Part shown: one piece after another, positions 1 to 10,753 of the stretch | Layout: each line of letters begins with the position of its first letter | Numbering within the stretch: the first letter of the stretch is position 1 | Assembly: GCF_012563545.1 (NCBI RefSeq) | Contig: NZ_CP050804.1 | Span: 1,736,001 to 1,800,000 of the forward strand | Reading direction: 5' to 3' | DNA from: Arcanobacterium buesumense | GTDB taxonomy: Bacteria; Actinomycetota; Actinomycetes; Actinomycetales; Actinomycetaceae | DNA length: 64,000 nt | Position numbers and translations under genes: made by a program | Notes under the pieces: generated by a model | Told to the model about the DNA's origin: nothing | Databases searched by the model: none | Seen by the model: only the letters and a program-made list of their open reading frames with translations

Positions 1-124
1 TTCTTCACAATCTCTACGTTAGATTACTTTGCCGTGCGGAGCACTCTTATTCAGCATTTTTGTTACTTTTGGTTAGTTAGAATCCTCGCATCTTTTGGGT
101 AGTTGCGACTAGAGGTATAGAATC

Positions 125-1258
125 ATGGGCGCTGAACTTGGAGGATATATGCCAGAAATGAACACACCCGGATGGGTTGTACAAGCGTTTGTGCGGAGCG
201 CATACGATGCTGGAGCAACTGCATCCCGAGAGGATATCGAGCATACTGCTTACCAGCTTTTGGAGATATGGTCTGCCCCGGAGCGTACATTCCATAACAC
301 TCGTCATTTGACTGACATGCTCACTCGGGTTGATACTCTTGCGTCCGAGACCCAAAATCCGTGTCTTGTGCGGTTAGCTACCTGGGGACATGGTTTAGTT
401 TTTGATGTTTCGGCTCAAGCTGTTCACGCACGAAATGGCGGGGAAGACGAACGGGCATCTGCCCTGTTAGCTGGCGAGTTTTTCGCTAATATCGGTATTC
501 CGGAAAAGAACGTGGAGCGGATTTCGTCACTTATTGCGCATTTACATAAGCGTCACGATATTCCTGGAGCAGTTAAACGTGCTGACGAAACTGCTCGGTT
601 TGATTCAATCGACGTCGATCGGCTTGCTCTTTACGATGCTCACTTTGGCACTCTTGCAACCGCTCCACAGCACTACAAAACCTATGTTTGCCAGGTGCGC
701 CAAGAGTATGCGCACGTTTCAGATCGAGATTGGTTAATCGCTCGACGAAGCATTGTTGAGCATTTGCTTGCTCGTAAACGTATTTTTTTGACTCCGTTAG
801 CTAGTGAGTGGGAGCATGTTGCTCGCCAAAATTTAACTGCCGAATTTGAGCGTATCGAGGCGAGTTTTCAGTCTATCGGCGTGCAAGATTCGGTAGAACA
901 AAACCCTGCCCCTGCCGGTGCGCGGGATGTTCCTAGCGATGATATGGATCCTGCCGCACAGCTTTTCCAGACGGCAGAGCAGGAGCGGATATTGGGTGAG
1001 CCGGGCGAGGTTGCGGAGGAAAACACCAGCCTACTTGCGGACGACGACGTCGCCGATCTTATCCAACCACATATTCCGGTGGTCAAGCGTTCGTCGCTAG
1101 AAGAACTGGATGAGGCGTTTGCTCCAGGTGCACCCCCTCGGATTCTTGATCATTCGCAAACCGAAGCTGCGCGCCGCGAACAGATAGCACAAGAAACTTT
1201 AGAAAATATTGAGCGTAAGCAAAATGAGGCACGCCAGGAACGTGAAGGGCGCGAGTAA
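125..1258 (+). CDS. HD-superfamily predicted hydrolase (COG4339-like), variant HD motif
   Basis: The N-terminal 250 residues resemble the COG4339 branch of HD-domain metal-dependent phosphohydrolases. FHNTRHL (residues 56-62) matches the family's first His cluster, and LIAHLHKRH, LYDAHFGTLA and QEYAHVSD match later conserved blocks. Where the family has the His-Asp pair, this protein reads WGHGLVFD (89-90 is HG), so a metal-binding Asp is missing and catalysis is uncertain. Residues 260-377 form an acidic, charged tail with no domain I recognise. ATG 125 has AGAGG upstream. In-frame ATG 149 is preceded by GGAGG and is an equally good start, which would shorten the protein by eight residues. 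The gene stands alone and converges on the MFS gene downstream. Substrate unknown. Confidence 0.7.
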   Translation: MGAELGGYMPEMNTPGWVVQAFVRSAYDAGATASREDIEHTAYQLLEIWSAPERTFHNTRHLTDMLTRVDTLASETQNPCLVRLATWGHGLVFDVSAQAVHARNGGEDERASALLAGEFFANIGIPEKNVERISSLIAHLHKRHDIPGAVKRADETARFDSIDVDRLALYDAHFGTLATAPQHYKTYVCQVRQEYAHVSDRDWLIARRSIVEHLLARKRIFLTPLASEWEHVARQNLTAEFERIEASFQSIGVQDSVEQNPAPAGARDVPSDDMDPAAQLFQTAEQERILGEPGEVAEENTSLLADDDVADLIQPHIPVVKRSSLEELDEAFAPGAPPRILDHSQTEAARREQIAQETLENIERKQNEARQEREGRE

Positions 1259-1262
1259 ATAA

Positions 1263-2486
1263 TCACCTGTGGTGACGAGGTAATGAAAACAGCATCACGA
1301 AAGCCGGAAGAACTGTTGCGCTGATGGCACTCAAATATACTGCCACGCCATGGCCAGGTATAAGAAGCCCGGCAAAAAATGTTGAAAGTGCCGAGGCACC
1401 ATAAAAAGACAAAGTTTCTACTGAATCGACCCGAGCTAAATGCCGATCATCTGTCACATACTGGCTCAGTGTTCCACTATAAATAAACAGGCCAACCCAG
1501 CAAAAATCGAGCGCGAATAGCCCGAAACTGAGGAAAAATAGGTTGTGTACAAAAGCAAAGGCCGCCAAGATAATACCGACACCTACAAGGGACAGCGACA
1601 TCACCACTTTGTAACGCCCGATAGGGACGAAGATCTCTAAGGTCAAAGATGCAATGATTCCACCCACGCCTGACGAGGCGAGTATGAACCCTACTAGCCA
1701 CACCGGCAGATCGAGATCAGATTTCAGATGAACAACCACACCATAGATGTAGCCTGCAGTGGTGGCACCTAAAGCAAACTGGACTAACTGCGCTGCGATA
1801 AGGGTTCGACTGTGGGCAATATATGCCATACCTTCGTAAATATCGGGCAAGATCCGGCGAAATATTTCGCTTTTAGTCGAGCTGGTATCAGATAATGTCA
1901 CTGTAGGGCGCGGTGGCAATGCCCGATAAATAATGGCATTCATACCGGACATAACGGCTGGGACAAAAAGCGCTAACGGACCACCGAGTAGCCCCACTAT
2001 TCCGCCAGCAACTGATGGGCCACCAATAGCAGCAACACCTTCAACGGTTTCCACCCGTGAGTGATAGTGAAGAAGCGCATCGCGTCCTAGCAGTTGCGGA
2101 ATATAGCCGGCACTTGCTGCCACCCCAAACTGCGACGCAGCCCCGCGGATCGCACCGATCGCAATAAAAACTACTGGCTGAGCAAAACCCACGTAGAGAA
2201 ATATTCCCAAGATAGCTAGGCAGATCGCTTCAATAGTATAACCACCAATAATAATTGGTCTGCGCGGTAGCCGGTCTGCAATTGCAGCCAATGGCATTGT
2301 CAACACTAATTGAGTGGTTAATGTAGACGCCGCCAACGCGGCAGCTAACGCAATCGATCCAGTGGCATATAAGAAGGCAAGCGGGAGAGCGACTTGCGCT
2401 ACTGCGTCTCCAATAAGGTTAATGAGTGTTGTCGAATATAGCCGGCGATAAACGCCTTTCGCCACACCACTCATCGCATTCTCCAT
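1263..2486 (-). CDS. MFS transporter (drug/efflux type)
   Basis: Major facilitator superfamily membrane protein of about 407 residues with roughly 12 hydrophobic segments. The loop LAAIADRLPRRP between helices 2 and 3 is the MFS motif-A region, GxxaDRxxRR. This architecture is typical of multidrug or macrolide-type exporters, but nothing in the sequence fixes the substrate. The start may be at 2486, or at the internal ATG 2474, which has GGAG six bases upstream. The 3' end lies four bases from the 3' end of the convergent HD-like gene. Confidence 0.85.
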   Translation of the reverse strand: MENAMSGVAKGVYRRLYSTTLINLIGDAVAQVALPLAFLYATGSIALAAALAASTLTTQLVLTMPLAAIADRLPRRPIIIGGYTIEAICLAILGIFLYVGFAQPVVFIAIGAIRGAASQFGVAASAGYIPQLLGRDALLHYHSRVETVEGVAAIGGPSVAGGIVGLLGGPLALFVPAVMSGMNAIIYRALPPRPTVTLSDTSSTKSEIFRRILPDIYEGMAYIAHSRTLIAAQLVQFALGATTAGYIYGVVVHLKSDLDLPVWLVGFILASSGVGGIIASLTLEIFVPIGRYKVVMSLSLVGVGIILAAFAFVHNLFFLSFGLFALDFCWVGLFIYSGTLSQYVTDDRHLARVDSVETLSFYGASALSTFFAGLLIPGHGVAVYLSAISATVLPAFVMLFSLPRHHR

Positions 2487-2636
2487 AACCGCTCAACATT
2501 AACAGCACGCATTCATTAAGGTAGAGACACATCCAGCTAATAGTATACTTTACGTAAAGTTATCTTGCAGAAATGTTCATTTCAATTTATTTCAATTTTA
2601 CCAAAACCACACTAACCATACTATACGGAAGTTAAC

Positions 2637-2945
2637 ATGTTTAATAGAATTATCAGTAGTTTAGCTACCGCTACTCTTGCCCTCTTTCCCGCCGGGTTAC
2701 CGACCGACCTAGCAGGAGGATTGGACGGTCACAACTATTCTGGTTACACGATCTCGGCTTTCGGGCCACGGCCTAATGATTGCCGAGCTTTAACAGGACC
2801 TGATTTCAGTGGCACTATCCCCAATGGGCCCAATTGGACAGGAGTAACAGTTTGTAAACCCTGCGCGAACATCCATGGCGTTTATGTATGTATAAACAAA
2901 GTTGATCCAGGCACGATGCCGCTTGGTCGTAAAGAACTGAGCTAA
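2637..2945 (+). CDS. small secreted cysteine-containing protein, function unknown
   Basis: A 102-residue ORF with a GGAAG ribosome site seven bases before ATG. The N-terminus (basic MFNR followed by a hydrophobic, Ala/Leu-rich stretch to about residue 24) looks like a Sec signal peptide. The rest is polar and Gly/Pro/Asn-rich with four cysteines, in DCRAL, VCKPC and VCINK. I recognise no family. It lies 41 bases upstream of, and is probably co-transcribed with, a CPBP-family membrane protease-like protein. That is a common arrangement for peptide-plus-processing/immunity pairs, but this role is inference only. Confidence 0.55.
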   Translation: MFNRIISSLATATLALFPAGLPTDLAGGLDGHNYSGYTISAFGPRPNDCRALTGPDFSGTIPNGPNWTGVTVCKPCANIHGVYVCINKVDPGTMPLGRKELS

Positions 2946-2986
2946 ACAATAACGTGTTATTTTCACTTGTAGTAGGAGGGGGAGTT

Positions 2987-4495
2987 GTGGTTACTTGTCA
3001 ACGGTTATCGTCTCGTGATGTGTTGTTTGGTTGCGTGGTCTTTAGCGGACTAGCATCTTTTGCACTCATGCATGTCCATGGATTTCAGCAACTAGGATTT
3101 ACCTCAACTGCTGGATTCATCGGTGATGTTTTCAGCTTCACCCAACACCTCCCTCTACCCACGCAATGGACACTGAGCACCACTATAGGAGCGCTCACCG
3201 AAATAATCTGCGCCGCTATCGCATGGCCAATACTTAATCGACCAAGTTTATCGTTCACGCTACGTTTCACCCTTATTGTGGTTCTGACAGCAGTATTTCG
3301 CGGCATATTCTTCCCACCCTACTTCAACGTCTTATCAACCCTTCAATGGGCTGGGGTAGCAATCTTTTCCACCTACTACTACTGGAACTACCGTCAAGCA
3401 TGGCCACTAGCATTAAGCCACGCACTATTTAACGCCATCACATTTAGACCAAACGACGTCTGGGCCGGAACATTCTTAGGAACACTAAAAACCACGGCTA
3501 ACGACATCGTCCTGCCCGTCATCGTATGCTGCGCAATCACATGGCTCATCACGCGAACTCTCAACCACACCACCACAAGCACACCACCAGCACCAACCAT
3601 AACCACAGCACCAAAAACTACGCTCTATGCACTATGCACAACGATGATTCTTGGGGCAGCAACCATAACCGTTGGCGGATTTATTGCCGGTCTCGTGAAA
3701 CTATTTGGACAAAAAACATTTCCAATCTACATCCCCGGCGTCTATATAAATCTAGATGCAAACCTGTCGCTACGAATCTTGAGTGCACTAATCGTCGGCA
3801 GTCTACTCATAACAGCATGGTATACGCTCTCTCGGAATACGTTTCCTTCAGCCCAATCGCTCCCCACTCACCATGGTTCCTGGATAATTTTTGGAATATT
3901 CTTCACTCTGTTTTTCGTGCAAGGAAACGCTTTTTCCACCTATTTCAGATCCTGGGGAGTGGCGGCCGGAACTGACTTTCACCATTGGTTTACCGATCTC
4001 GATAAACATGACATAAATATTCCACTACCCTCTCCTTCAATATGGGTTATTTTCCGTTTCATGCTCAATGGTGGCATGGAAGAACTTGCCTATGCGCTAA
4101 TTTTATTAACCTTAATCTATATTTTCCGTATGCCATCACGCTTATCAATAACAGTAGTACTCATCTTCCGGGTGATCCTACACCTGTACTACGGAACTCT
4201 TGCCGTAGCATTATGGCAGATTCCATTAGGAGTTTTTGCCGGCATATATGTATTACGCCAAGGCCGTATCCTACCGCTGATCATCGCTCACGGACTCTAC
4301 GACGCAATTCTTGCCACCCAAGAATACCTTGTTCATACCGGCGTTTTCGGTCACCTTCGCTACGATGACATTGATCGAATATGGACTCCCGTTACTGGAT
4401 TAGCCGGCATCATCATCCTCACCCTTACCTACGCCTACTACACTCATAAGAGACCCGAAGAAACTACCGAAAGCATCACAATCACACGCATTTAA
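2987..4495 (+). CDS. CPBP-family (CAAX/Abi) intramembrane protease-like protein
   Basis: Polytopic membrane protein of about 502 residues. The C-terminal part carries CPBP family marks in order: NGGMEELAYALIL (the EE motif, with the usual downstream Arg absent at the expected spot), FRVILHLYYG (Arg and His block) and PLIIAHGLYDAI (final His block). The family includes Rce1-like CAAX proteases and bacteriocin self-immunity proteins. The N-terminal half adds about eight more membrane segments and a weak similar repeat (LALSHALFNAI), as if the fold were duplicated with only the second copy keeping the Glu pair. GTG 2987 is chosen because AGGAGGGGGAG ends just upstream; the longer reading frame from 2954 has no ribosome site. 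It lies downstream of the small secreted protein. Confidence 0.7.
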   Translation: MVTCQRLSSRDVLFGCVVFSGLASFALMHVHGFQQLGFTSTAGFIGDVFSFTQHLPLPTQWTLSTTIGALTEIICAAIAWPILNRPSLSFTLRFTLIVVLTAVFRGIFFPPYFNVLSTLQWAGVAIFSTYYYWNYRQAWPLALSHALFNAITFRPNDVWAGTFLGTLKTTANDIVLPVIVCCAITWLITRTLNHTTTSTPPAPTITTAPKTTLYALCTTMILGAATITVGGFIAGLVKLFGQKTFPIYIPGVYINLDANLSLRILSALIVGSLLITAWYTLSRNTFPSAQSLPTHHGSWIIFGIFFTLFFVQGNAFSTYFRSWGVAAGTDFHHWFTDLDKHDINIPLPSPSIWVIFRFMLNGGMEELAYALILLTLIYIFRMPSRLSITVVLIFRVILHLYYGTLAVALWQIPLGVFAGIYVLRQGRILPLIIAHGLYDAILATQEYLVHTGVFGHLRYDDIDRIWTPVTGLAGIIILTLTYAYYTHKRPEETTESITITRI

Positions 4496-4522
4496 CTACC
4501 GTAAGCTCATACCCCGGGCGTG

Positions 4523-4570
4523 TAAAAAGGAACGAATCCCAAGATTTCTCTTGGGATTCGTTCCTTTTTA
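4523..4570. terminator. bidirectional terminator between CPBP gene and groEL
   Basis: A perfect 22-bp inverted repeat (4523-4544 with 4549-4570) with a 4-base loop and A/T tracts on both sides. It sits between two convergent genes and can stop transcription in both directions. Confidence 0.9.
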
Positions 4571-4609
4571 CTTGGCCAATAACTGGCAACAAGAACTAAG
4601 TAGTTACTC

Positions 4610-6349
<1,740 letters not shown>

Positions 6350-6374
6350 CTAACCGAGAGTGATAGTATTGATT

Positions 6375-6401
6375 TTGGCACTCTCAGCCAGAGAGTGCAA
6401 G
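6375..6401 (-). promoter_or_regulatory. CIRCE operator (HrcA site) of groEL
   Basis: TTGGCACTC, nine bases, then GAGTGCAAG. This matches the CIRCE consensus of two 9-bp arms around a 9-bp spacer, with only the outer bases deviating. It lies about 145 bp upstream of the groEL start. A second, shorter inverted repeat (ACTCTC...GAGAGT near 6346-6361) lies between it and the gene. Heat-shock control by HrcA is the established role of this element. Confidence 0.85.
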
Positions 6402-6445
6402 ATGACAGAGTTAACTATGACTGACTTTCATCTAGCAGAGAAAAG

Positions 6446-6483
6446 TTGAGTGGGCTTGACGCAAGTTTGGTCGGCCCACTCAA
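6446..6483 (-). terminator. terminator of the LytR_C gene
   Basis: Inverted repeat TTGAGTGGGC / GCCCACTCAA (6446-6455 and 6474-6483), followed on the minus strand by a CTTTTC tract. It lies immediately downstream of the gene ending at 6502. Confidence 0.75.
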
Positions 6484-6501
6484 AAGAAACAGCATAGATT
6501 A

Positions 6502-7083
6502 TCAGCGCATAACAACCACGATCTGTGAACTCATCGAAATATCAGCGCCATCTTTAACTTCACCGCCACCGATCTTTTGGGCGATGTCTTCAGCCTCGTC
6601 TTTAAACTCCTCAGAGCTGTAATAAACCGTGGTATCTACCGGCACTCCACCACCGGTATAATCCCCACCCGTGACGTCGGAATAGCCCTCGCCTTGAAGT
6701 AGCTCAGCAATCTGATTAGCTAACCCCTGCTCGCCACGTCCATTGAGGACACGCACACTAATGCTCATATCTAACTGTGGCTTCACTGGTTCTACCGCAG
6801 GAGCTTCCGCTGCTGGCTCCGCTGCTGCTGGTTCACCAGACTCTTGAGGCTTTTCCTCTTGTGCCTGCTCTTCAACAGCTGTTTGCGATGCTGACGATTG
6901 TGTATGGGGGCGCGATTCGCCAGCCATCCACAAGCCAATACCCCAACCAAGTAGCGGACCAATAACAAGAACAGCTACCAGCGCAATCAGCCACGGATTA
7001 CCACGCTTTGGTTGCCGGTGTGCGCCTAGCGACTGGCGTTCTTTAGCCAGCCGATCAAATTCGTCTTCTACATATTCATTCAC
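6502..7083 (-). CDS. membrane-anchored LytR_C domain protein
   Basis: A 193-residue protein: short cytoplasmic N-terminus, one transmembrane helix (about 29-53, WLIALVAVLVIGPLLGWGIG), a Glu/Pro/Ala-rich linker (about 60-105) and a C-terminal domain beginning ISVRVLNGRGEQGLANQIAELL. That opening and the later VDTTVYYSSEEFKDEAEDIA are typical of the LytR C-terminal domain found alone or after LytR-CpsA-Psr ligases in actinobacteria. Probable role in the cell envelope; no enzymatic domain is present. It forms a two-gene unit with the DUF3263 gene upstream (46-bp gap). Confidence 0.85.
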   Translation of the reverse strand: MNEYVEDEFDRLAKERQSLGAHRQPKRGNPWLIALVAVLVIGPLLGWGIGLWMAGESRPHTQSSASQTAVEEQAQEEKPQESGEPAAAEPAAEAPAVEPVKPQLDMSISVRVLNGRGEQGLANQIAELLQGEGYSDVTGGDYTGGGVPVDTTVYYSSEEFKDEAEDIAQKIGGGEVKDGADISMSSQIVVVMR

Positions 7084-7129
7084 GAAGTTAAGCCTACCTA
7101 AACTTTCTCACCAATAGCTGCTTGCCACT

Positions 7130-7390
7130 CTATGACACGGTTCGCTCTTGCTGACGGGCATCACGCAACCGCCGTAGCCGATCAACTAGTTGCGGCCGGG
7201 CTCGCCATACCCGTTCATCATCAAGCATATGCGACAACAGAATGTAGTATCGCATTGGCGCGATTCCTAATTCTTGACTAATCGCACGCTCTTTCGTGCG
7301 CGCTATCGTCCACCACGATTCTTCAATCGCCAAAATCTGTTTTTCCATGTCAGTTAGGTCGATTGATTGGGCATCTTTCTGACCACTCAT
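7130..7390 (-). CDS. DUF3263 domain protein
   Basis: Small (86-residue) cytoplasmic protein with the actinobacterial DUF3263 pattern: [16 protein letters not shown], then EKS-like charged residues, [18 protein letters not shown] and a basic [10 protein letters not shown] end. The family is widespread in actinobacteria and looks like a small helix-turn-helix-type DNA binder, but its function is not established. ATG 7390 is preferred to the upstream ATG 7417 because the family begins at this point. It is divergent from ung, with a 47-bp gap that must hold both promoters. Confidence 0.8.
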   Translation of the reverse strand: MSGQKDAQSIDLTDMEKQILAIEESWWTIARTKERAISQELGIAPMRYYILLSHMLDDERVWRARPQLVDRLRRLRDARQQERTVS

Positions 7391-7437
7391 ACTTTCAGTG
7401 TACGCAATCTTGCACACATTGGCCGTATCATAAAGCC

Positions 7438-8109
7438 ATGAGCGATCTAGATAAAGTTATGCACCCAACATGGGCACAAGCCATGGAACCGCTAGCTCCC
7501 CAGATTCACGCGATGGGTGATTTTCTTCGTGAAGAAAACGCACAACGGCGTGGATACCTACCAGCCGGAGCACATGTTTTGCGAGCATTCACCCAGCCAC
7601 TTCCCCAGGTGCGAGTTCTCATCGTCGGTCAAGATCCATACCCCACTCCAGGTCATCCAGTAGGCCTTTCTTTTTCCGTTGACCGGCAGGTACGCCCGCT
7701 ACCACGTTCGTTAGTCAATATTTACCGCGAACTACACGATGACCTTGGCATCGAGCCACCCGATCATGGCGACTTAACATCATGGACACAAAACGGCATT
7801 ATGCTCTTAAATCGAGTTCTAACCGTAACCCCTACCAAACCCGGATCCCACGCTAATCGCGGATGGGAAGAAATCACCGATCATGCCATTCGAGCATTAG
7901 CTCACCGCCAGCAACCGTTAGTAGCAATTCTGTGGGGCAAACAAGCTCAATCCTTAGCACGACTCATGCCCAACACGCCAACAATCACGAGCCCACATCC
8001 TTCCCCACTATCTGCACACCGCGGGTTTTTTGGCTCCCGCCCATTCTCGCGAGCAAATGATCTTCTCCAAGAGCAAGGAGCCGCCCCAGTTGATTGGACA
8101 CTCCGCTAA
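7438..8109 (+). CDS. ung: uracil-DNA glycosylase
   Basis: Family 1 uracil-DNA glycosylase of 223 residues, which removes uracil from DNA in base-excision repair. The catalytic loop [17 protein letters not shown] has the general base Asp66. [21 protein letters not shown] carries the uracil-binding block. AILWGKQAQ and [20 protein letters not shown] carry the catalytic His and the DNA-intercalation loop. ATG 7438 gives the family length; an upstream ATG at 7363 would overlap the divergent gene and add unrelated sequence. Confidence 0.98.
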   Translation: MSDLDKVMHPTWAQAMEPLAPQIHAMGDFLREENAQRRGYLPAGAHVLRAFTQPLPQVRVLIVGQDPYPTPGHPVGLSFSVDRQVRPLPRSLVNIYRELHDDLGIEPPDHGDLTSWTQNGIMLLNRVLTVTPTKPGSHANRGWEEITDHAIRALAHRQQPLVAILWGKQAQSLARLMPNTPTITSPHPSPLSAHRGFFGSRPFSRANDLLQEQGAAPVDWTLR

Positions 8110-8118
8110 TCCAGCTAT

Positions 8119-9423
8119 CTACTCAATCAACTTATCTAACACTCGATAACGACGCTTTTCCCGATAGGCCGACCCTATTCCGATCGCAACCATCACCCCA
8201 GCAACAGAGCCCAAAAGATATATTTCTGCGCCCGTCTTAGCAAGTTCCACATCCGGCATGTGCTGAGCTGTCACCTGGATATCTTCGGCCGAATTATCTG
8301 ACACATCTGCCGGTAGTGGTTGATGCGGCTCAGCCTCACCAGGTTCAACTATGCACAGTGGCGATTCCTTACCCACAATCTGCCCGGTTTGGGTATCACG
8401 AACCACATTCCCTTGAGCGTCCCGGCACATATCGCCAGCTGAACGCCACCTCAACGCAACATCTTGCGAAGATTTCTGCACTAACTGCTGAACCAACACC
8501 AGTGTTTGACCGTGAGCACTCGGTGAAATAACGGGCGTAACAAGCGATCCGTGATACGCCGAGCTTTCCACATATGCAGTGAGCGTAACCTCACCAGCCG
8601 TATCAGTATCACGAATATCCACATACAGTGGCCTATCAATGGCAACATGTTCCGGATCAATTGCCTCACCAGAATCTGCCACCAAAGAATAACCTTCTGG
8701 GACATCAACCTTCACTGTGGATACTGCCGAATGAAAAGTAATCGGCCCAAGAAGCCCACCAGCAAAGCTCATTTCTTGCGGAGCATCAATACTAACCTCA
8801 GCTCCCAACACATGCTCATCTAGCCCGGTATTCTTCTCCGAAAGCAAATAGTGATATAGAGCCAGTATTGCCTGAGTATCCTCATCACGGTTATGGATGG
8901 CAAAGTCCATAAAATCCGGACTTACTCCATCGGTCAGATGCCAGATAGCCGCTTGGGTTGCATTTATTGCCTGATCGGCGGACAACTGCGATATACCTGC
9001 CTGTTGGGCAACATCTACCAACTCACGTGCCGGATATGAGTGATGCACAATCCAAGCAACTTTTTGCTGTACATCGTGATCAGATTTAAATGCGTTCTCC
9101 CCCATAAACTCATCCCACGAACCCATTCGAATTTGGGCATTCCGATCAGATGGAACAGTGATTTCCAAACAGTAAGCGTGGTAAATATCTTGATCTACCG
9201 TTTGAACTGTGAATAATACGGGCCGAGCGCGCCACGTCTTCGTCGTCCACGAAGGGTGTGCGGAAGCGTCTTCTGCTGGCAGAAAACGCATATCCATCCC
9301 CACATACGCCTCATCCTGTGGCAAAATCTGCGCACCGGACTCCTCTGCATACGCTGGACTTATCCCAGCACCCCACACATGAAGCGCAAGCACGCTACAC
9401 AGCACATATATGAATTTTTCCAT
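8119..9423 (-). CDS. thioester-domain surface protein with LAxTG sorting signal
   Basis: Secreted, cell-wall-anchored protein of 434 residues. A signal peptide (1-27, ending SPAYAEE) is followed by a thioester domain. Cys85 in HAYCLEI and Gln157 in NATQAAIWHL are the two residues that form the internal Cys-Gln thioester used by Gram-positive adhesins to bind host proteins covalently. The middle region (about 210-330) looks like immunoglobulin-like stalk strands. The C-terminus has LAKTG, a hydrophobic helix and basic YREKRRYR, the sorting signal recognised by actinobacterial class E-type sortases. No sortase gene is adjacent. It is convergent with ung, only nine bases apart. Confidence 0.88.
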   Translation of the reverse strand: MEKFIYVLCSVLALHVWGAGISPAYAEESGAQILPQDEAYVGMDMRFLPAEDASAHPSWTTKTWRARPVLFTVQTVDQDIYHAYCLEITVPSDRNAQIRMGSWDEFMGENAFKSDHDVQQKVAWIVHHSYPARELVDVAQQAGISQLSADQAINATQAAIWHLTDGVSPDFMDFAIHNRDEDTQAILALYHYLLSEKNTGLDEHVLGAEVSIDAPQEMSFAGGLLGPITFHSAVSTVKVDVPEGYSLVADSGEAIDPEHVAIDRPLYVDIRDTDTAGEVTLTAYVESSAYHGSLVTPVISPSAHGQTLVLVQQLVQKSSQDVALRWRSAGDMCRDAQGNVVRDTQTGQIVGKESPLCIVEPGEAEPHQPLPADVSDNSAEDIQVTAQHMPDVELAKTGAEIYLLGSVAGVMVAIGIGSAYREKRRYRVLDKLIE

Positions 9424-9496
9424 CAGTCACTTCCAATATCCGATAATTAACTCTGACCTGATCAGAGTATCGAATATCAAAAATCACCAAACTAAA

Positions 9497-9522
9497 CTAT
9501 CCACAATCAAACATTATCCACA
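9497..9522 (+). promoter_or_regulatory. pair of DnaA-box-like sequences
   Basis: CTATCCACA (9497-9505) and the perfect consensus TTATCCACA (9514-9522) lie in the same orientation, 17 bases apart start to start, in the gap between kbl and the thioester adhesin gene. They may titrate DnaA or be chance matches in an A+T-rich gap. Confidence 0.35.
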
Positions 9523-9559
9523 ACGCGATTGAACGTCGTCGATCACATTTGCATCCGCA

Positions 9560-10753
9560 CTACGCCGTAACTGCCTCACGCGCCTTCACAAATGCGCTAA
9601 CTGCCGTCCGCACATCGTCTTGCGAATGAGCAGCCGAAAGCTGTACCCGGATCCGCGCCTGACCCAACGGAACTACCGGATAGGAAAATGCCGTAACATA
9701 AATCCCTAGTTCACTTAGTTTTGCCGCAATATCCCCAGCCAAACGTGCCCCATCTTCACCAGGGAACATCACGGCAATAATCGGATGCGAACCAGGCAAC
9801 AACTCAAATCCAGCACTCGCCATCAATGACCGGAATAACTGCGCATTAGCCGCCACCTGCTCACGCAAATGATCGCCGTCGCGCGCAATATCCAGAGCTT
9901 TAAGCGAACCAGCAACAATCGCCGGAGCCACCGCATTCGAAAACAAATACGGCCGAGCCCGCTGCTTAAGCAACTCAATGAGCTCTACCGGGCCAGCAAT
10001 ATAACCACCAGAAGCACCACCCAGCGCCTTACCCAAAGTACCACTCAAAATATCTACCCGATCAGCAACCCCAAACCGTGACGGCGTACCCGAGCCATGC
10101 TCGCCAACAACACCAGTGGCATGCGAATCATCCACCATTACCATGGCATCGAATTCTTCTGCCAGATCACAAATCTCTGGCAACTTAGCAAAATACCCAT
10201 CCATCGAGAAAACCCCGTCAGTCACAATCAAAATACGACCAACGCCCTGCGCCCGAGCAGCCGCCAGCTGCTCACGCAACTGCCCCATATCCGAATTCTT
10301 ATAGCGGAACCGCTGAGCCTTACTCAACCGAACACCGTCGATAATCGATGCATGATTAAGCTCGTCCGAAACAACCGCATCGTCCTTACTCAACAAAACC
10401 TCGAAAATACCACCATTAGCATCAAACGCCGACGGGAACAGAATCGCATCTTCCATCCCCACATACTCAGCGATCTTACGCTCCAACCGCCGGTGAATAT
10501 CTTGCGTTCCACAAATAAAACGGACAGAAGCAGTACCATAACCATACTCTTCCAACCCCGCCCGAGCAGCAGCAATAATCTCCGGATTATTAGCCAGCCC
10601 TAAATAATTATTGGCACAAAAATTTAACAATTCACCTTGCTGGGTACGAATATGAGCCGACTGCGGAGAAAGAATCTCCCGCTCATTCTTATACAAGCCA
10701 CTAGCTTTAATATCATTAAGCGTCGCCGCTAATTCCTCACGAATACCAAACAT
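9560..10753 (-). CDS. kbl: 2-amino-3-ketobutyrate CoA ligase (glycine C-acetyltransferase)
   Basis: PLP-dependent alpha-oxoamine synthase of 397 residues. It cleaves 2-amino-3-oxobutyrate with CoA to glycine and acetyl-CoA, the second step of threonine catabolism. Visible blocks are the substrate-binding [30 protein letters not shown], the PLP-site [17 protein letters not shown] and the Lys-containing [18 protein letters not shown]. It directly follows tdh: the tdh stop and this start overlap by one base in TGATG, so translation is probably coupled. Confidence 0.97.
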   Translation of the reverse strand: MFGIREELAATLNDIKASGLYKNEREILSPQSAHIRTQQGELLNFCANNYLGLANNPEIIAAARAGLEEYGYGTASVRFICGTQDIHRRLERKIAEYVGMEDAILFPSAFDANGGIFEVLLSKDDAVVSDELNHASIIDGVRLSKAQRFRYKNSDMGQLREQLAAARAQGVGRILIVTDGVFSMDGYFAKLPEICDLAEEFDAMVMVDDSHATGVVGEHGSGTPSRFGVADRVDILSGTLGKALGGASGGYIAGPVELIELLKQRARPYLFSNAVAPAIVAGSLKALDIARDGDHLREQVAANAQLFRSLMASAGFELLPGSHPIIAVMFPGEDGARLAGDIAAKLSELGIYVTAFSYPVVPLGQARIRVQLSAAHSQDDVRTAVSAFVKAREAVTA

